DNA from: Thermothielavioides terrestris NRRL 8126
Taxonomy: Eukaryota > Ascomycota > Sordariomycetes > Sordariales > Chaetomiaceae
Assembly: GCF_000226115.1 (NCBI RefSeq)
Contig: NC_016458.1
Span: 3,320,001 to 3,384,000, forward strand
DNA: 64,000 nt
Direction: 5' to 3'
Numbering within the stretch: the first letter of the stretch is position 1; each line of letters opens with the position of its first letter. Positions 1-12,113 of the stretch are shown here, in pieces. The notes under the pieces are model-generated. The model was not told the DNA's origin. It was given only the letters and a program-made list of their open reading frames with translations, and did no database searches. The position numbers were made by a program, and so were the translations under genes.

Positions 1-1061
1 GTCGTCGGCGGGAGGAGACTGCCATTGATTCGGCCGCTCGGGTCATCAAAATTAAGGTTAATCGACGCCCTCAACCCGGATCGCAACCCACACAGCAAGG
101 GCCCGAGCCCAGCGCAACGGCATCTCAGCAACACGGTACCCGGTTTATCGATCAACTACAGCGAAATGAATCCTCGGATGCGCTTGGAAGCACCGAGCCG
201 CTGCACGCTGTCACCGGCCCTGGCTTCCACGGGCCCTCCGCACTTCAGTCGGAGCACTCTGCCACGCAGGAACAGACAACCAGGAGCAGCCTTGACAGCG
301 CCGGCATTACTGGAGCCTCACCCATTAAGCAGTCATCGGCCAGTTTGGGGAATGACCTCTCCTCGTTGCCCCATACGAGTGTCCCGGCCCCATTTACACA
401 ATCGGCGAACTCCGGCGCTCACAATTCAGCTCCTGGCGACCACACCACCACCTTGGCAGGTGATGATGATGGACACTTGGGATTGGCTGCAACATCCGCC
501 GCGTCGATGGACGCTCTTTCAAAATCTGCCGGAAGCGGGAGTGGCGGCTTTCCGCTGTCAAAGCAACCGGGCCAAGCCCCTTCCCATGTTCCTACAAAGA
601 CGTCTGTCTCTGTTCCCGCGGCCTCGAGTACCCGACCACCATCGCTTCCCGTGGGGAATATCAGCAACATAGCATCTTCGGCCGTTGTTTTGCCACATTT
701 GACTCCTGTCCAGCCGCGCGATATCAGATCCGATTCTGCGACCGGGTCTGCGCCACTTCCGCCTGCTAGCAACGGCTTGTCTCCTACGAAGCACTCACCG
801 CCCGTGCCAAAAACCGAAGGGCAGGCCAGTGGAGTGCCCAACGGCGCCGCGACTCCTGCCGGTGGAGGGTGCCATTCATCCACAACAGTATTCCCTCCGG
901 TGGCCTCCTTGGGACCTTGTCCGCGGCCGCCGATATTGACGCCTCCGGTCAAAGCGGCGGAACCGGCGAGAGCGCCATCGTCTCAGCAGCAGATGCAGGA
1001 TGCGCAGACGTTGAAGCTTGTGCCTTGTAATTCTCCGCGGCTTGGCGCCCCCCCGAGCTGA
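1..1061 (+). CDS. 3' part of an unidentified Ser/Pro-rich protein (5' end outside window)
   Basis: The third reading frame is open from the left edge to a TGA at 1059-1061, about 352 codons. The first visible residues (RRREETAIDSAARVIKIKVN) are charged and could be the end of a helix. The rest is disordered and rich in Ser, Pro, Thr, Gly and Ala, with TPV and SPTK-like patches typical of fungal nuclear or regulatory proteins. No domain is recognised. The other frames and the opposite strand are also open for long stretches because the DNA is GC-rich, so openness alone is weak evidence. The first in-frame ATG is at 345, but the frame is already open upstream, so I treat this as a truncated gene. 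The stop may be genuine or may lie inside an unrecognised intron. The function is unknown. Confidence 0.4.
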   Translation, partial: RRREETAIDSAARVIKIKVNRRPQPGSQPTQQGPEPSATASQQHGTRFIDQLQRNESSDALGSTEPLHAVTGPGFHGPSALQSEHSATQEQTTRSSLDSAGITGASPIKQSSASLGNDLSSLPHTSVPAPFTQSANSGAHNSAPGDHTTTLAGDDDGHLGLAATSAASMDALSKSAGSGSGGFPLSKQPGQAPSHVPTKTSVSVPAASSTRPPSLPVGNISNIASSAVVLPHLTPVQPRDIRSDSATGSAPLPPASNGLSPTKHSPPVPKTEGQASGVPNGAATPAGGGCHSSTTVFPPVASLGPCPRPPILTPPVKAAEPARAPSSQQQMQDAQTLKLVPCNSPRLGAPPS

Positions 1062-4000
1062 TTCGAGATTCGCAAAGTTGCAGGGCCGGCTCGTTGTGAT
1101 GATACCCAAGCCTTTATTTACCTCAAGCTCGAGACTTGAACGGCTCTATTTGAGCGGATTCACCAGCGCGAGAGAAGTTCGAGCTCCTCCGCAAGTGCTT
1201 CACTCTGGTATACTCGAGCACCTTCAGCAGTGCGTAGACCATAGACTGATAGATTGCTCGGTGATGACTCTGACAGGGAGAACGCTTCCGCCCTGGTTGG
1301 GAAAATGAACGCTGGTGTAAATGGTCCAATGTCCCAGTCGCTCACCCAACATCATCATCTAGCGGTGTGCATTCCAATATCAACGTTAGCTGCCCTGAAA
1401 CCGCATGTTGCCTCTCGTTGGGAGCGCCCCGCCGAGATCACTGGCCAACGGGCTGTTGTAGGTAGATACGTGGATGCAAGTCCTCAGCGGCAAACCGGAG
1501 CTCGAACGAACGATCATCGCTCACCAACGAAGCAGAGCCGGCCCAACGCCCCCACCAACGATCTGGTTGCCGGGAGCAGTTGCAGGGTCCACGCTCATGC
1601 TGCCCGGGTGCGACGTCGGGTTTTCGCTGCGGGCCAAGCAAGGCTCGGAGATGACACTTGCCGCCTGGCGCCTGAGCGGAATATGACAGATGAGATGTCG
1701 CACACTGCCGGCTCTCCCGGCACTCAGGCTCGACAGGCTACACGAACAGGTGGTCTGAGCTTGAGACCGGGCGCCAGATTGAGCACATGGCGGCGCCCAC
1801 CTGAAGACACGAACCAGAGACCTACTGGGTGAACGGAATGGGCGGAAGACATTACGATTGGGCCGGCTCGTCGGCTGGCGGCAGATTCAAGGCATTGGGA
1901 AGCCGATATGCTGCAGGAGGACGGACTGACCGCCAGGTACGCGACGCCGCGATGGCAATAAGCCAGGTGTATTCGGGTCGGAAAATCAAGATAGCAACAT
2001 GCCCCAGATCTCCGCGAACACCGCACTCTTGCTGTAATGGCTAGATCTTGATTGTAGCACAGCCAGCGCTATTCTTTTCCACAGTGGAGGGGGAATGAGG
2101 GGCAAGCCGCAATCCCTTGGATGCTTGGAATTCCCCGTTCTCTTGCAAACATCCCCAAAGTAGCAATGGCGAGCCCAGAGTGTCCCAGGTTCAGCCGCAA
2201 GGGAGAAAAATAGAAGCAGGCAGGGTGAAGCAGCACACAAGTCCCAGATCCAATGGCGCGGCTTCCCTCCCCCACCCCAGATGCGCATCTGCAAAGAGCC
2301 ATGGACAGGGAGGGTACTGGTTCCCCTCCACCTCCGCCTTTCTGCGCCTCGCTGTTCGATTGAGGTCCAAACAAACAGTCGCGGACTAATGCGGGTACCC
2401 GTAGCGCCCTGCAGGGAGTGTGGCCAACCAGGTGCACACGTTACACCAACCCTGCATGCAAGATGCGGCTTGGGCAGGGACAGGCCAGCCAAGTGAAGAA
2501 GGGCATCAGAAATGCCCGGCAGCGCCGGTTTGCCCCTCCCGGTGGAAAGCGCATCTGGCAGGGTACCCGGTCTGGGCCATCCCACAACACAGGTGTGTGT
2601 ATGTGTGTGTGTGTGAGCAAGTCGCCTTCGTGGTGTCAGGTGTGCCGCGCGGGAAGTCGGCGAAGAGACGATAATGTTACCGAGGAAGAGGAAGAGGTCT
2701 GTTGGAGTTGCTTGTCACAAAGGGACGATGGAGGGCAAAGGCCACTCACGGCATACGCCGGGGTTTGCTGGTGGCCAAGAGCGAGAACCGTTTCCGGGGG
2801 GGTACCCTCCAACATTCCAGTGGGTTTCGGGTACCTCACACAATCAGCCTTGCATTTGCTCCCGTGGCCATGTGTAACGTGTGAGGAGGAGCAACGAAGA
2901 CTCGCTGCTCTTCGAGAAGGCGTCGTTCGGTTCTCTGCGCGAACCTGTGGAGCAGAAGCCCAATAGGAACTCAACAGGGGGTCGTGTGGATGCCACATCA
3001 GGCTGGTTTGCTGCAGAAGGGGCTCAACTGGCCGCCCAGGGGTAAGCATGTCTCTCGTCCCTAGAACGACGGCTTGCTGCCGCCGGCAAGCCTAAGGGCC
3101 CATGCAACAGCTTTCGGGTCTGCTGAGCCCGACCGAAGACGGATGGATTGCCAACAGGCGATGCAAAGTGGGCTCCCTGGGACCGCCATCCAGACTCCGC
3201 CTTTGCACTGCTGACCCGGCCTGCTTCCGAATGCGTCAACTCACCAGGTCTGCACACAAGATCGCAACAGCGGTGCTTAGCAGCAAGCCACTGATAAAGA
3301 GGATACAAATACAAGCCTGGCCCCCCTTCCCCTTTCTCCCCAGACCCATCAAGAGTCTGCTTAAAGACAAAGCCACATCTGCCACGTTCATTGAGGCGGC
3401 GGAAGAGCAGAGTTCATCAACCGGCCGCCAGTCTAACATCCCCTACCCTGGCGTCGAAGGCCACGGAACAAAGAAAGGAAGTTAACCGGCACAACATCGC
3501 CTCTGGAAAGGCTGTACCGATTCCGCGAAGGACTTGGCTGCATAGCAAGATCCACTAAGACTGTGCAAGAGCCAAGACACCGCTCGCTGGTCGGCGTGCA
3601 GTTGACGAGACCTGATCCAGGAGAGTTGGGTTTGCATTGGAGAGGCACATATGAGGCCAAGGGGGCCAATCTGTTGAAAAAGGGTTCGTACCATCTGTTG
3701 AATGCCGCATGGTCTCTCGACCAGCCCAAAGCCCAGCTGCCACCTAACGCCGCTAGGCGCAGTCTTCAGCCAGCCAGTACGCGTTCCCTCGTCCACGCCA
3801 AGTGCCGCTGCCGAGCTGGTCTCGCCAACTCCTTTACGACAGCACCCCTGAATTTCTGCTCCCAGCTGTGGCAGCTCGCTCACCGTTCTGAAAGCGCATC
3901 CATATGCGGAGCATGTCGCTTCTGTTGTAGGGGGAGCACTTGCCCAGTGAGAACGCTCAGGGTCGACAGAGAAATCCTGCTCCCATCCGATCTCCAAGCC

Positions 4001-4201
4001 CAGTGACGCGCGGGGGCGGGCACTTCCGAGAGCGGTACCCTTGACCGCGTTCCCCAGGAACGAACCACGAAGAGAAATTGAAGCGCGGGCTCCTCCCCGA
4101 TCGCCCTTCACTTCCGGCCGTTCTTCAACTCCAAGCATCGTCAGATTGTTTCGGTGTGGCCTCGCTCAGCCAACCACCAGAGAAGAACCGCGACACCAAG
4201 C
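1062..4201. other. 3.1 kb gap without a convincing gene
   Basis: Only short, mutually overlapping ORFs occur here, with no recognisable domain. At 1254-1832 a plus-strand frame of 192 codons is open, but its composition shifts from frame to frame, so it could be a decayed extension of the upstream gene or noise. A GT-rich microsatellite lies at about 2592-2615. The stretch 3300-4200 probably includes the promoter and a long 5' leader of the HMG-box gene that starts at 4202. Confidence 0.5.
2592..2615. repeat. (GT)n microsatellite
   Basis: An alternating GT run interrupted once by an A (gtgtgtgtatgtgtgtgtgt...). It is a simple repeat in non-coding DNA. Confidence 0.85.
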
Positions 4202-6038
4202 ATGAGCCACAATACGCCCCCATCGCCGGCGCCGACAAGCGCGGAACCGCTCCCCTCGGGGTTCAGCGAGTTGTTGCAACATAACGAAGCTGCATCGCAT
4301 CCACCCAACGCGATGCCCGCCGAATCCGTCCATGCGCACTCGCAACCAGTGTCGAGATATGGAACCCCGATCCCGCAACCGCATCGCCCAGACGGAGTAG
4401 ACCCATCAATAGCGTACCAACATTGCGGAGGTGGCGGCGAGCTAGTAGGAAAGCCATTGCAGGTGGCGCAGGTCAGACTGCTAACGCGTGTTCGCAGCCC
4501 GGATATTCCCATCAGGCAACATACCCGCAGGACAACAGTCCGTACGGGCCCATCCCAGAGGTGAGTCGCCAAGCTGCGGGCCGGGTGGGCCGGGTCAGCA
4601 TCGCGGGACGCTAACACGGTGCGTTGAGGTCTCGCAGCCTTATAGCACCCCGGCAACTTCACCGCCGACGCCGTCGAGGGGATCAGATGTCGTGGCCACT
4701 CGGAGCGCCACCCGGAGCGGCAACGCCCGCGGAGAGATTGTCGCGAAGGTGTTGGGCCCGCGGAGCACGCGAATCGAGAAGCCGACGCCTAAGAGGAAAA
4801 AGGAACGGGCCAAGCCGCCGAAGAACATGCCAGTGCTGGACAAGCCCATGAGCGAGCTGACCAAGAATTCGTCCATACCGGTCGCCGACATCGACGCGTA
4901 CGTGCGGCGATCATCGGAGGTCCGGCGGCAGGAGGTCGAGACGGGCAAGAACCCCGGGCGGGTCAAGAGGCCGATGAATGCCTTCATGCTGTACCGGAAG
5001 GCGTATCAACAGCGTGCCAAGGAATGGGCATCGCAGCATAACCACCAGATCGTGTCCCGAGTCTGTGGCATGAGCTGGCCTTTGGAGCCCGAGCACATCC
5101 GGCAACAGTTTAAGTTGTGGGCGGATATCGAACGGGACAACCACCAGAAAGCGCACCCCAATTACAAGTTCACCCCGGCCAAGCCGCATAAGCCACCCAG
5201 CAAGTTCGAGGGGGGAGGGTTCGACGACCACAGCGACGGGTCAGACCTCGACGACTATGACTGGGCCGGCCAAGGCTCTTCCCGGATGCGATCGGCGACC
5301 CACACGCCCGGCGCCGACAGCGACTACATCCCGAGCCGCGCGGTGTACGCGGCGACGCACTCGCAGCCACACCAGGTCGCCGGGATGCACGCGATAGGAA
5401 TGATGCACCCGCACCACACCCGCTCGGCGGCCTTCGACTTCAACCCGGTCAAACCCATGCCAGCTGCGTACGACCACCGAGACCTGCCAGGACAGTATTA
5501 TGAAGCACACGTGCGCAACCCGCAGCAGAGACTGCACCACGGCGCCGTCGAGGACGCGCTTATGCACCGGACTCCGTCTCCGAGCTTGGCGTTCCCCCAG
5601 GTGAATGTCGGGCTGCCCTCGCACTACGAGCTCAACCAGTACAATCACAAGGTCGAGCACTCGCCCGAGCCCCAGTTCCAGCCCCAGCAGCAACAGCAGC
5701 AGCACCATCATCATGCCCAACACCTCGATCACCGGATAGACCCGTCGCTGCTGCCGCAGGACGAAGCCTTGTTCGGCACGGGCAACTTCAACACGGTGCC
5801 CAGCATCTTCGACAGCGGTCTTGCGGCGCCGCAGCACACGTGGCAGGCGGCGCACCTGCCGGCAGGCACCGAGACCGAGAGCCAATTCCCGCACGCCTCC
5901 TTTCTGGGCCTGGATGAGACACTGTCCCTGGAGCAGCACGCTCAGTTTCTGAAGGGGGCCGATGAGTGGCAAATAGAACCCCTCCCCGAGACGGCGCACT
6001 TCGACACGAGCTGGGTTGAGCCCAAGGCCGAGCCCTGA
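4202..6038 (+). CDS. HMG-box transcription factor, Ste11/FMF-1-like
   Basis: Three exons restore one frame: 4202-4444, 4498-4560 and 4638-6038, giving 568 aa. Both introns (53 and 77 nt) carry a gctaac branch site and end in cag. The HMG box covers about residues 208-283. It starts RVKRPMNAFMLYRKAYQQ, continues with NHQIVSRVCGMSW, and ends near HPNYKFTPAK. This spacing and the VKRPxNxFMLYR / NHQ / YK(F/Y)TP pattern resemble fission yeast Ste11 and Neurospora FMF-1, regulators of mating and sexual development, more than MAT1-2-1. A basic segment (KPTPKRKKERAKPPK) before the box may be a nuclear localisation signal. The C-terminal half is disordered, with a Gln run followed by four His (about 5683-5715) and an acidic Trp-containing tail that could activate transcription. 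The start is the first ATG compatible with the spliced frame. An upstream in-frame start at 4154 is possible. Assignment to a specific orthologue is inferred. Confidence 0.85.
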
Positions 6039-6645
6039 ACTACCAGTCGAGGAGAGAAAAGGAAATCAGGGAAGGGGAAGGGGAAGCGGGGACGAGAGCT
6101 CGGAGTGAAAAATGAAGAGGGTCTTTTTAAGAAAGGACATCCAGCATCCATACACTTGCATTGAAAAGCCCCAGCCTTGACCAGGGGTCTCATTGGCGGG
6201 GGGCGGCTTTGACTTTGACTTGAACATCTGGCGTTGCGGCAGTGAAGAGGATTATGGAAATGGCGGATGGCTTTTGGAGTTTCTGGGACCAAGAAGAGAG
6301 AGCCGGGCAGCTTTCTGGAGAGAAAGGAGCATTTTCGGGGGGGGGCAACAGAGAGAAGACAGTTTGGGAATTTGAGATACCTTGCACAGAAATACTCGGC
6401 TTCTCGCACATGATAGGGAATAGCATCCTGAGACCCGTGCCGCCGTCACGCTTTGCTTCTTTCTTGTGTGTAACCGCCTTTGTTGTTTTGGGCCGCCTCT
6501 GCCTCGAGCAAAGGAACAATGGCATTGTTGTAACGTAATGCACCCCAGATGATCTGCTTCGTCACGCTGTTTGTCAGCAACTTGATTTTCAGCAGTTGTC
6601 ACTGGGAAGAAGGACCTGGAACGGAAAACATGAACAAATCACCTA
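6039..6645. other. 3' flank of the HMG-box gene
   Basis: Non-coding sequence with normal base composition between the HMG gene stop and the retrotransposon target duplication. It probably contains the 3' UTR. No gene is seen; the short ORFs overlap on both strands and lack recognisable content. Confidence 0.5.
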
Positions 6646-6650
6646 CCACC
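6646..6650. repeat. Target-site duplication of the copia element, left copy
   Basis: The sequence ccacc lies immediately before the left LTR and matches the five bases after the right LTR at 25818-25822. Confidence 0.85.
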
Positions 6651-6860
6651 TGTCAGAACCAGCCCGGCCCGGGGTAGCGGGCCGGCCCACCGAGATTAGG
6701 ATCCACCGGCCTGATGCCCAACTGCCGCCCAAGACTGGGCTCCTGATTAGGAGAACTCTCCTACAATACAACATCTTCAACACCACGATTATTCCCAGTT
6801 GTATACATCACTTGTATCGTAATAGCTTCATCTTCCTAAGCCTATATAGCGGTTCCAACA
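6651..6860 (+). repeat. Left (5') LTR of the copia element
   Basis: A 210-bp repeat matching 25608-25817. Its outer (left) half keeps GC-rich, CA-containing sequence. Its inner (right) half carries C-to-T and G-to-A changes relative to the right copy, for example cctatatagc instead of cctacgtagc close to the end. Confidence 0.92.
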
Positions 6861-9800
6861 ATTAAAAGTCTCATTAGCTCGAAAACCTAGCCCTATCTCT
6901 AAGTATATAGCTCTATATATAGCACTTAGTAGCAACTACTATATCTTCGAAAGCTAATATAAAGATCGACATCATCCTAGCTAGCCTAGATAACTAGGTA
7001 GCTTAGAACTACGAGTTCGTCAATAAGGCTAAGCATCTCGACCTACTCGACTATTTTAAGAGCAAGGTGGAGCTCCTCCCAAAGTCTATATTAGCCGATA
7101 TCTACGATCTTGCCTAGGAGCGTATCTAATATAAGCTCTAGAAATATATCATCGAACTACGAGCTTCTATACTAGCTATAGCTTATATAGGAGCTCTAGC
7201 TAATCTAGGAGCGCCTACTATAGGCAAGTAGTAGCCTAGCACTGCCTCTATAGCCTAGGATAATAATATAGATTCCTAGATCCTCTTTGAGAATAAGGGT
7301 CTATAAAAGTAGCTCAATGTCGAGGTACTGAATAGCTACTAGAGGAAGCTCTATAATAAAAAGAAGAAGTAGTTCAACAATAATATCGCTATCGTTATTA
7401 TATAGGTTAAGAAGGATCTAGACTATAAGTATAAGGACTATAAACGTTAGACTAATCACCTTATTTAGATACTAACTTTTATAACTACTATAGTAGTAGC
7501 CAACTACTAGTCTACCTACTTTATAGAGTATATCGACCTTTAAACGTAGTATAACAACTTTAAAAAGACTGCTTAGTCAACTATTAAGACGATAACTAAG
7601 CTTCGAATATATATTTATATCTACCTTAATGTACTTAAATACCCTAGGAATATATATATTAAAGAGGCTAATTTCAAGAGGTGGCTTATCAAATAGAAGA
7701 GCCTAATAGATAAGGCCTCCCTCTAGAAAATAAGTAAAGTAAAAGATTCTAGCCTATAGTTCAACGAATTAATAGCTATACTAAAGAAGCTATTTCTAAG
7801 CTTTATTTCCCTCTATACTATAAATAAAATAAAGATCTTTAAGAAGCTAACCTTTTAAGATATAGCTATAAAGGTCTATAAAAGTATATACCTATTCCTT
7901 AAAAAGGCGCCTAGCTATATAGAAAAAGGATCCTTCCTAATATATAGCCCTAGAGAGAAAGAAAATAAAGACCTTAAGCAACTAGAAGATTAGGAGGATC
8001 GCCCTAGGCGCTAAGCTAGTTGTAAAGAAGGAGCTAGAATCGGCTAATCCTACTCTAAATATAAGCTAAGTACGCTTATAGCTCCTAGTACCTCTATAAG
8101 GTCCTTAAGTATATTAAGGAAATACTATACCTATAATCACTTCTATCTAATTAAGTAGTACTACTATTTAAACTCTAAGAATATATTGCCTAGGTAGGAA
8201 CCTAGAGAATATATTAAAGCTTATATAGAGGCTAATTTAAAAGCTAATTCAACTCTATAAGTAGAGGCTAATAGGCTTTGGATAAAGAGGTCTAGGAGTA
8301 GCTTCGCTAACAATATAAAGAGCGATATAAACGAAGATTCGCTACTGTATTAACTAGCTGACTACTCTAAGAGAGCTATAGCTATACTCTCAACGAAGGA
8401 GCCTAAGGTCCCTAAAGTAGATATAGCCGATGCCAATGCCTCTAAAGAGGGTACTGCTCTTAAAGAGAATACTACTTAGGAAGAGGGTAACGCTCTCGAA
8501 GTAGGCACTGCCCCTAAAGTAGGTATCGCCCCCGATATAGGCAACGCCCCTAACGTAGGCACTAACATTATAGCGATATTCAGCTACTAATATATTATAA
8601 GAATATAGTAGTAGAAAGCTATAGGTAAATATATAGCGAGCTTCGCTATAATCCTAGCTATATTCTAGGTAGGCCAAAGATACCCTCTAATCAACTTAGT
8701 AATCCTAGATTTAGGGTTAACTATTTATATTGCTAACTATCTAAGTAGGTTCAAAAGGCCTTCTAAGTTAGCTATGTTTAATAACTATATCTAAGTAGGC
8801 GAGCACCTTATTTAGATTAAAGGATATAGCGAGATAGATATTAAACTATATAACGACGAAGGCATTATAGTTTTTACACTATATAACGTAGCTTACTACC
8901 CAACCTTTGTATACAATATTATATCGTTGAAGTAGCTTAATCGACGAGAGATCTAGTAGAATAATAGGCTAGAGAGTACACTAAACTACCTATTTAGATA
9001 CTAAGATTATACACTCTTTAGATATACTACGAAGAAGCTCTAACAATATATCCTTAAATATATACCTAAAGACTATATACCTATAGCCTTTATCGCCTAA
9101 ACAAAGAGACTCGATTACTAAGTTTACTATATAGAGAGTATACTAGATGCTATAACTTAATATCTACGCCTTAGCTATATAGGCCTAAAGGCCTTTAAAC
9201 ACTTTGTTAATTGCTTATAAGGAGGATATATTAAAGGTATACTAACGTTCAAGTATAATAGCTATAGCCTTAGCAAGTTAAAACGTAGGCTTAATCATAT
9301 TCCTAGGCCGTTAAACTATAGCTTAGGTGATAGGATCGCCCTAGATCTATACCCTTTTTAGGAAGGCTAATAGCACTTTAAATATCTACTATTAGCAATA
9401 GATCGCTATTTAAGTATAATATAGGACTACTATCTATATAACTACAAGGCTCTAGGTATCCTAGTAGCTATTAAACACTTTGCTACACTGCTTAAAAGGT
9501 AGTATTAGCTATATATCAAGGTCCTAGAGTATAACAACGAATTTATATAGGCGAGCGCTATTACTACCTAGGCAGAGAGACAAGGTATTTAAATAGAGCC
9601 TTTAGTACCTAATACGCCTATATAGAATAGAGGCGCTAAACGCTTAGGGGGTATAATCAAAGAGAAGGCTAGAACAATGGCTATTAGCGTATAGTTGCTA
9701 AGGTAACTGTGGCTAGAGGTTACTAGAGCTATAGTATATCTCTACAATAAGATACTATCTTTAACAATAGAGTAGATAACGCTATTAGATCGCTTTTATA

Positions 9801-11598
9801 CCTTCTTCGCTAAAAGAGATAGCCTAAGAGCCTTAGAGTATAAGCTATACTAAAGGCATTTAAAGGTCTATAGTTGTAAAGTATTCGCTATAATAGATAT
9901 CGTTAAAAAGAAAGAAAAGCGCTTTAAACAATTCTAACTAAGAGCTTAGATCGGCTACCTTATAAAATACAATTCTTTAAATATCTACTATATCTAGAAC
10001 CTAGCTATCGACTAAGTAGTATATATATACGATATAATCTTTGACGAGAAGTAGATATACCTAGGCGATCTAAAGCTTATAGTATAAGATATTCCCTAGA
10101 TAGACCTCGAAGAGCTAAAGCGCTAGTTTAATACTAGAGGTACTAATAATGCTAATTAGCTAGATAATAGCGATCTTACGCCTATAGCTAAGGAAGAGGA
10201 TATAATAGAGGCGTTCAATACACTTTTAATAACCTTCGAAGAACTAGAAGAGAGCCTAGCTACTACCGAAAAAGTATTAGATACTATTGTAGTAAAAGGC
10301 GATACTATAGGCACCTTCCTAGAGTTCTAATATCCAACTTCTCTGCCTACTTTACTAAACGCCTTGATTATAGCTACCTTCCTAGGCTTATATTCGCCTA
10401 GAGCCTCTAAAGGAGTATTCCAACTATAGGAGGCTACTTTTAATATAGGAATATTAGGCCCTAGAGCTATTGAATATAGGCATTTAAGGAGGGTCCTCTA
10501 TATAGAGGAAGAGAGAGAGGAATTCGTTTAAAAGAGTAAAAAGAAGGCTAAGAAGGTAGTCGATACTATTAAGAAGGAAGACGGTAGTACTAAGAGGATC
10601 TCCTAAGAAGAAGTCGACCGCTTATAGTAAGAAGGTAAGTTTAGATCTATCTATTAGTCGATACTCTCGTCTATATCTCGATAGTACTTTGAACTCGAAG
10701 ATTATCTATTAGGCTAGCTATTCCTAGAAGTTAAATACAATTATCTTCGAAGCTATAAAGTAATAGGCTCCTAGGAAGAGATTTACTACTATAATAAGGA
10801 GGTCTAAGGTAAATAGATCTTAGATTATATATAGGTATACGTCTATAAGTTTAATAAAAGTAGGTACTTCGTTAAATATAAGGCGAGGCTAGTGGTATAT
10901 AGCAATTAGTAAAAGAAGAGGTTCGCTAAAGAGAACTATATAGCTATACTTGCTATATAATCCTTTAGAACAATGTTCACTACTATAGCGAGGTTTAACC
11001 TAGAACTAAAGTAGTTCAATATAGTTAATGCCTTTATTAATACAAAGATTGATAAGGATATCTATATAGAGATACTATATAGCTATTGTAAGCTAAAAAC
11101 TATTCTAAAGCTAAAGAAGGCACTCTATAGCCTATAGAAGTCTCCCCTCCTTTAGCAATAAGAGCTAATAGCTACCCTAAGGAACCTAGGGTTCTAAGCT
11201 ATATTGTAAAAGCCCTATATTATAACGAACAAAGGCATTATTATCTTCTTCTATATAGATAATATCGTCTTCGCCTACTATAAGAAGGATCAACACTAAG
11301 CCAACGAAGTAATTAGCTAATTATAAGAAAAGTATAAACTTATAGGAGGAGATAACCTCCTATAGTTCTTAGGTATAGAGATTTATCGCGATTGTAAGAG
11401 GCACTTGATCTAGCTTGGCTAGACGGTATATATTAAGAAGATTATAAGGTTGGCCTAGGAAGAAGGAGAGCTAAAGACTCTAATAGCTAAGGGCGAATTG
11501 CTCCTATACAATAATGTTACTAGCTATAGCTCTATTAAGCTCTATTAAAGGAAGATTAGCTCAATCCTATATACCGTCGTCAATATACGCCTAGACAT
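6861..11598 (+). pseudogene. Copia gag-protease-integrase-reverse transcriptase relic (5' part of pol)
   Basis: Stops occur throughout, but reading through them gives a copia polyprotein. A gag-like region covers about 6950-8350, with a zinc-knuckle remnant near 8130-8165 in which Cys codons have become Tyr. A protease remnant at about 8700-8716 reads ILDLGLT where DSGAT-like residues are expected. An integrase core covers about 9300-10050. A reverse transcriptase from about 10830 contains FNIVNAFINTKIDKDIYIEI. The catalytic YVDD box at 11252-11263 now reads YIDN. The frame is cut at 11594-11598, inside a segment resembling the copia motif VNxRxDIAFA, by the gypsy insertion and resumes at 24731. 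The coding sense is plus strand. Confidence 0.85.
11595..11598. repeat. Probable 4-bp target duplication of the gypsy element, left copy
   Basis: The bases acat precede the TG start of the gypsy LTR and recur at 24727-24730 directly after its CA end. If LTR ends other than TG...CA are allowed, the duplication could be read as cattg or acattg. Confidence 0.6.
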
Positions 11599-12095
11599 TG
11601 GATTGGGGTGATGGACTACCTAGATATGGGGGGACCTAGTTTTTCTGCTTTTCTGTTTATCTTAGAGCGTTATATTCGTTGTTAGAGGGTCTAGCCCTCT
11701 AATTATATATATTTAAGTGGGCTAAGCCCATCTTCTTTATTATTAAGCAAGATATTAAGCAGTTGTTAATATACGTTCGTTGACACTACGTTGGTGGTCC
11801 TCCTTCTTCTAGGAAGGCTATTGAGCCTCTCCTTTCGTTGTTCTACCTCTGTCTAGACGGTGGGTATTCAAGCTGTTGAGCTTTGACTATATTCTTATTG
11901 TCTTTTGTCTTTCTACTATATCCTACTAGATGTATCTAAGCTACGTGTCTTCCTTTTGGGAGACATCCTTCCTACTACTTGATATATACTATCTTTATTC
12001 GTCTAGAGGTACACTATATTCCTTTAGGAGCTATCTTATACGCCTGATCCTAGGTATAGTGGGGTAGGTTAGTATAGAGGTTTTGTACTACTTCA
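11599..12095 (+). repeat. Left (5') LTR of the gypsy element
   Basis: A 497-bp repeat starting tggattggggtgatgg and ending actacttca. It matches 24230-24726. TG dinucleotides are kept at its outer start, while its inner end is mutated (gtatagtgg where the right copy has gtgtggtgg). Confidence 0.9.
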
Positions 12096-12097
12096 AA

Positions 12098-12113
12098 TGG
12101 GGGCTCAATCGAA
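12098..12113 (+). promoter_or_regulatory. Candidate primer-binding site of the gypsy element
   Basis: The sequence tgggggctcaatcgaa begins two bases after the left LTR with TGG, as expected of a site complementary to a tRNA ending in CCA. The matching tRNA was not identified, and RIP may have altered bases. Confidence 0.3.

Noticed and set aside
419..952. 177-codon minus-strand ORF opposite the left-edge gene
   Set aside because: It has no motif, and openness on the opposite strand is expected at this GC content.
3482..4138. 218-codon minus-strand ORF upstream of the HMG gene
   Set aside because: Composition is irregular, it has no domain and it overlaps other open frames. I treat it as part of the leader/promoter region.
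5241..5999. 252-codon minus-strand ORF opposite the HMG-box gene
   Set aside because: It is the antisense shadow of a GC-rich exon and has a Leu/Val/Arg composition typical of reverse-strand reading.
11596..11600. cattg as a 5-bp gypsy target duplication
   Set aside because: It matches on both sides but would force LTR ends other than TG...CA. acat with TG...CA termini and equal 497-bp LTRs is the better reading.
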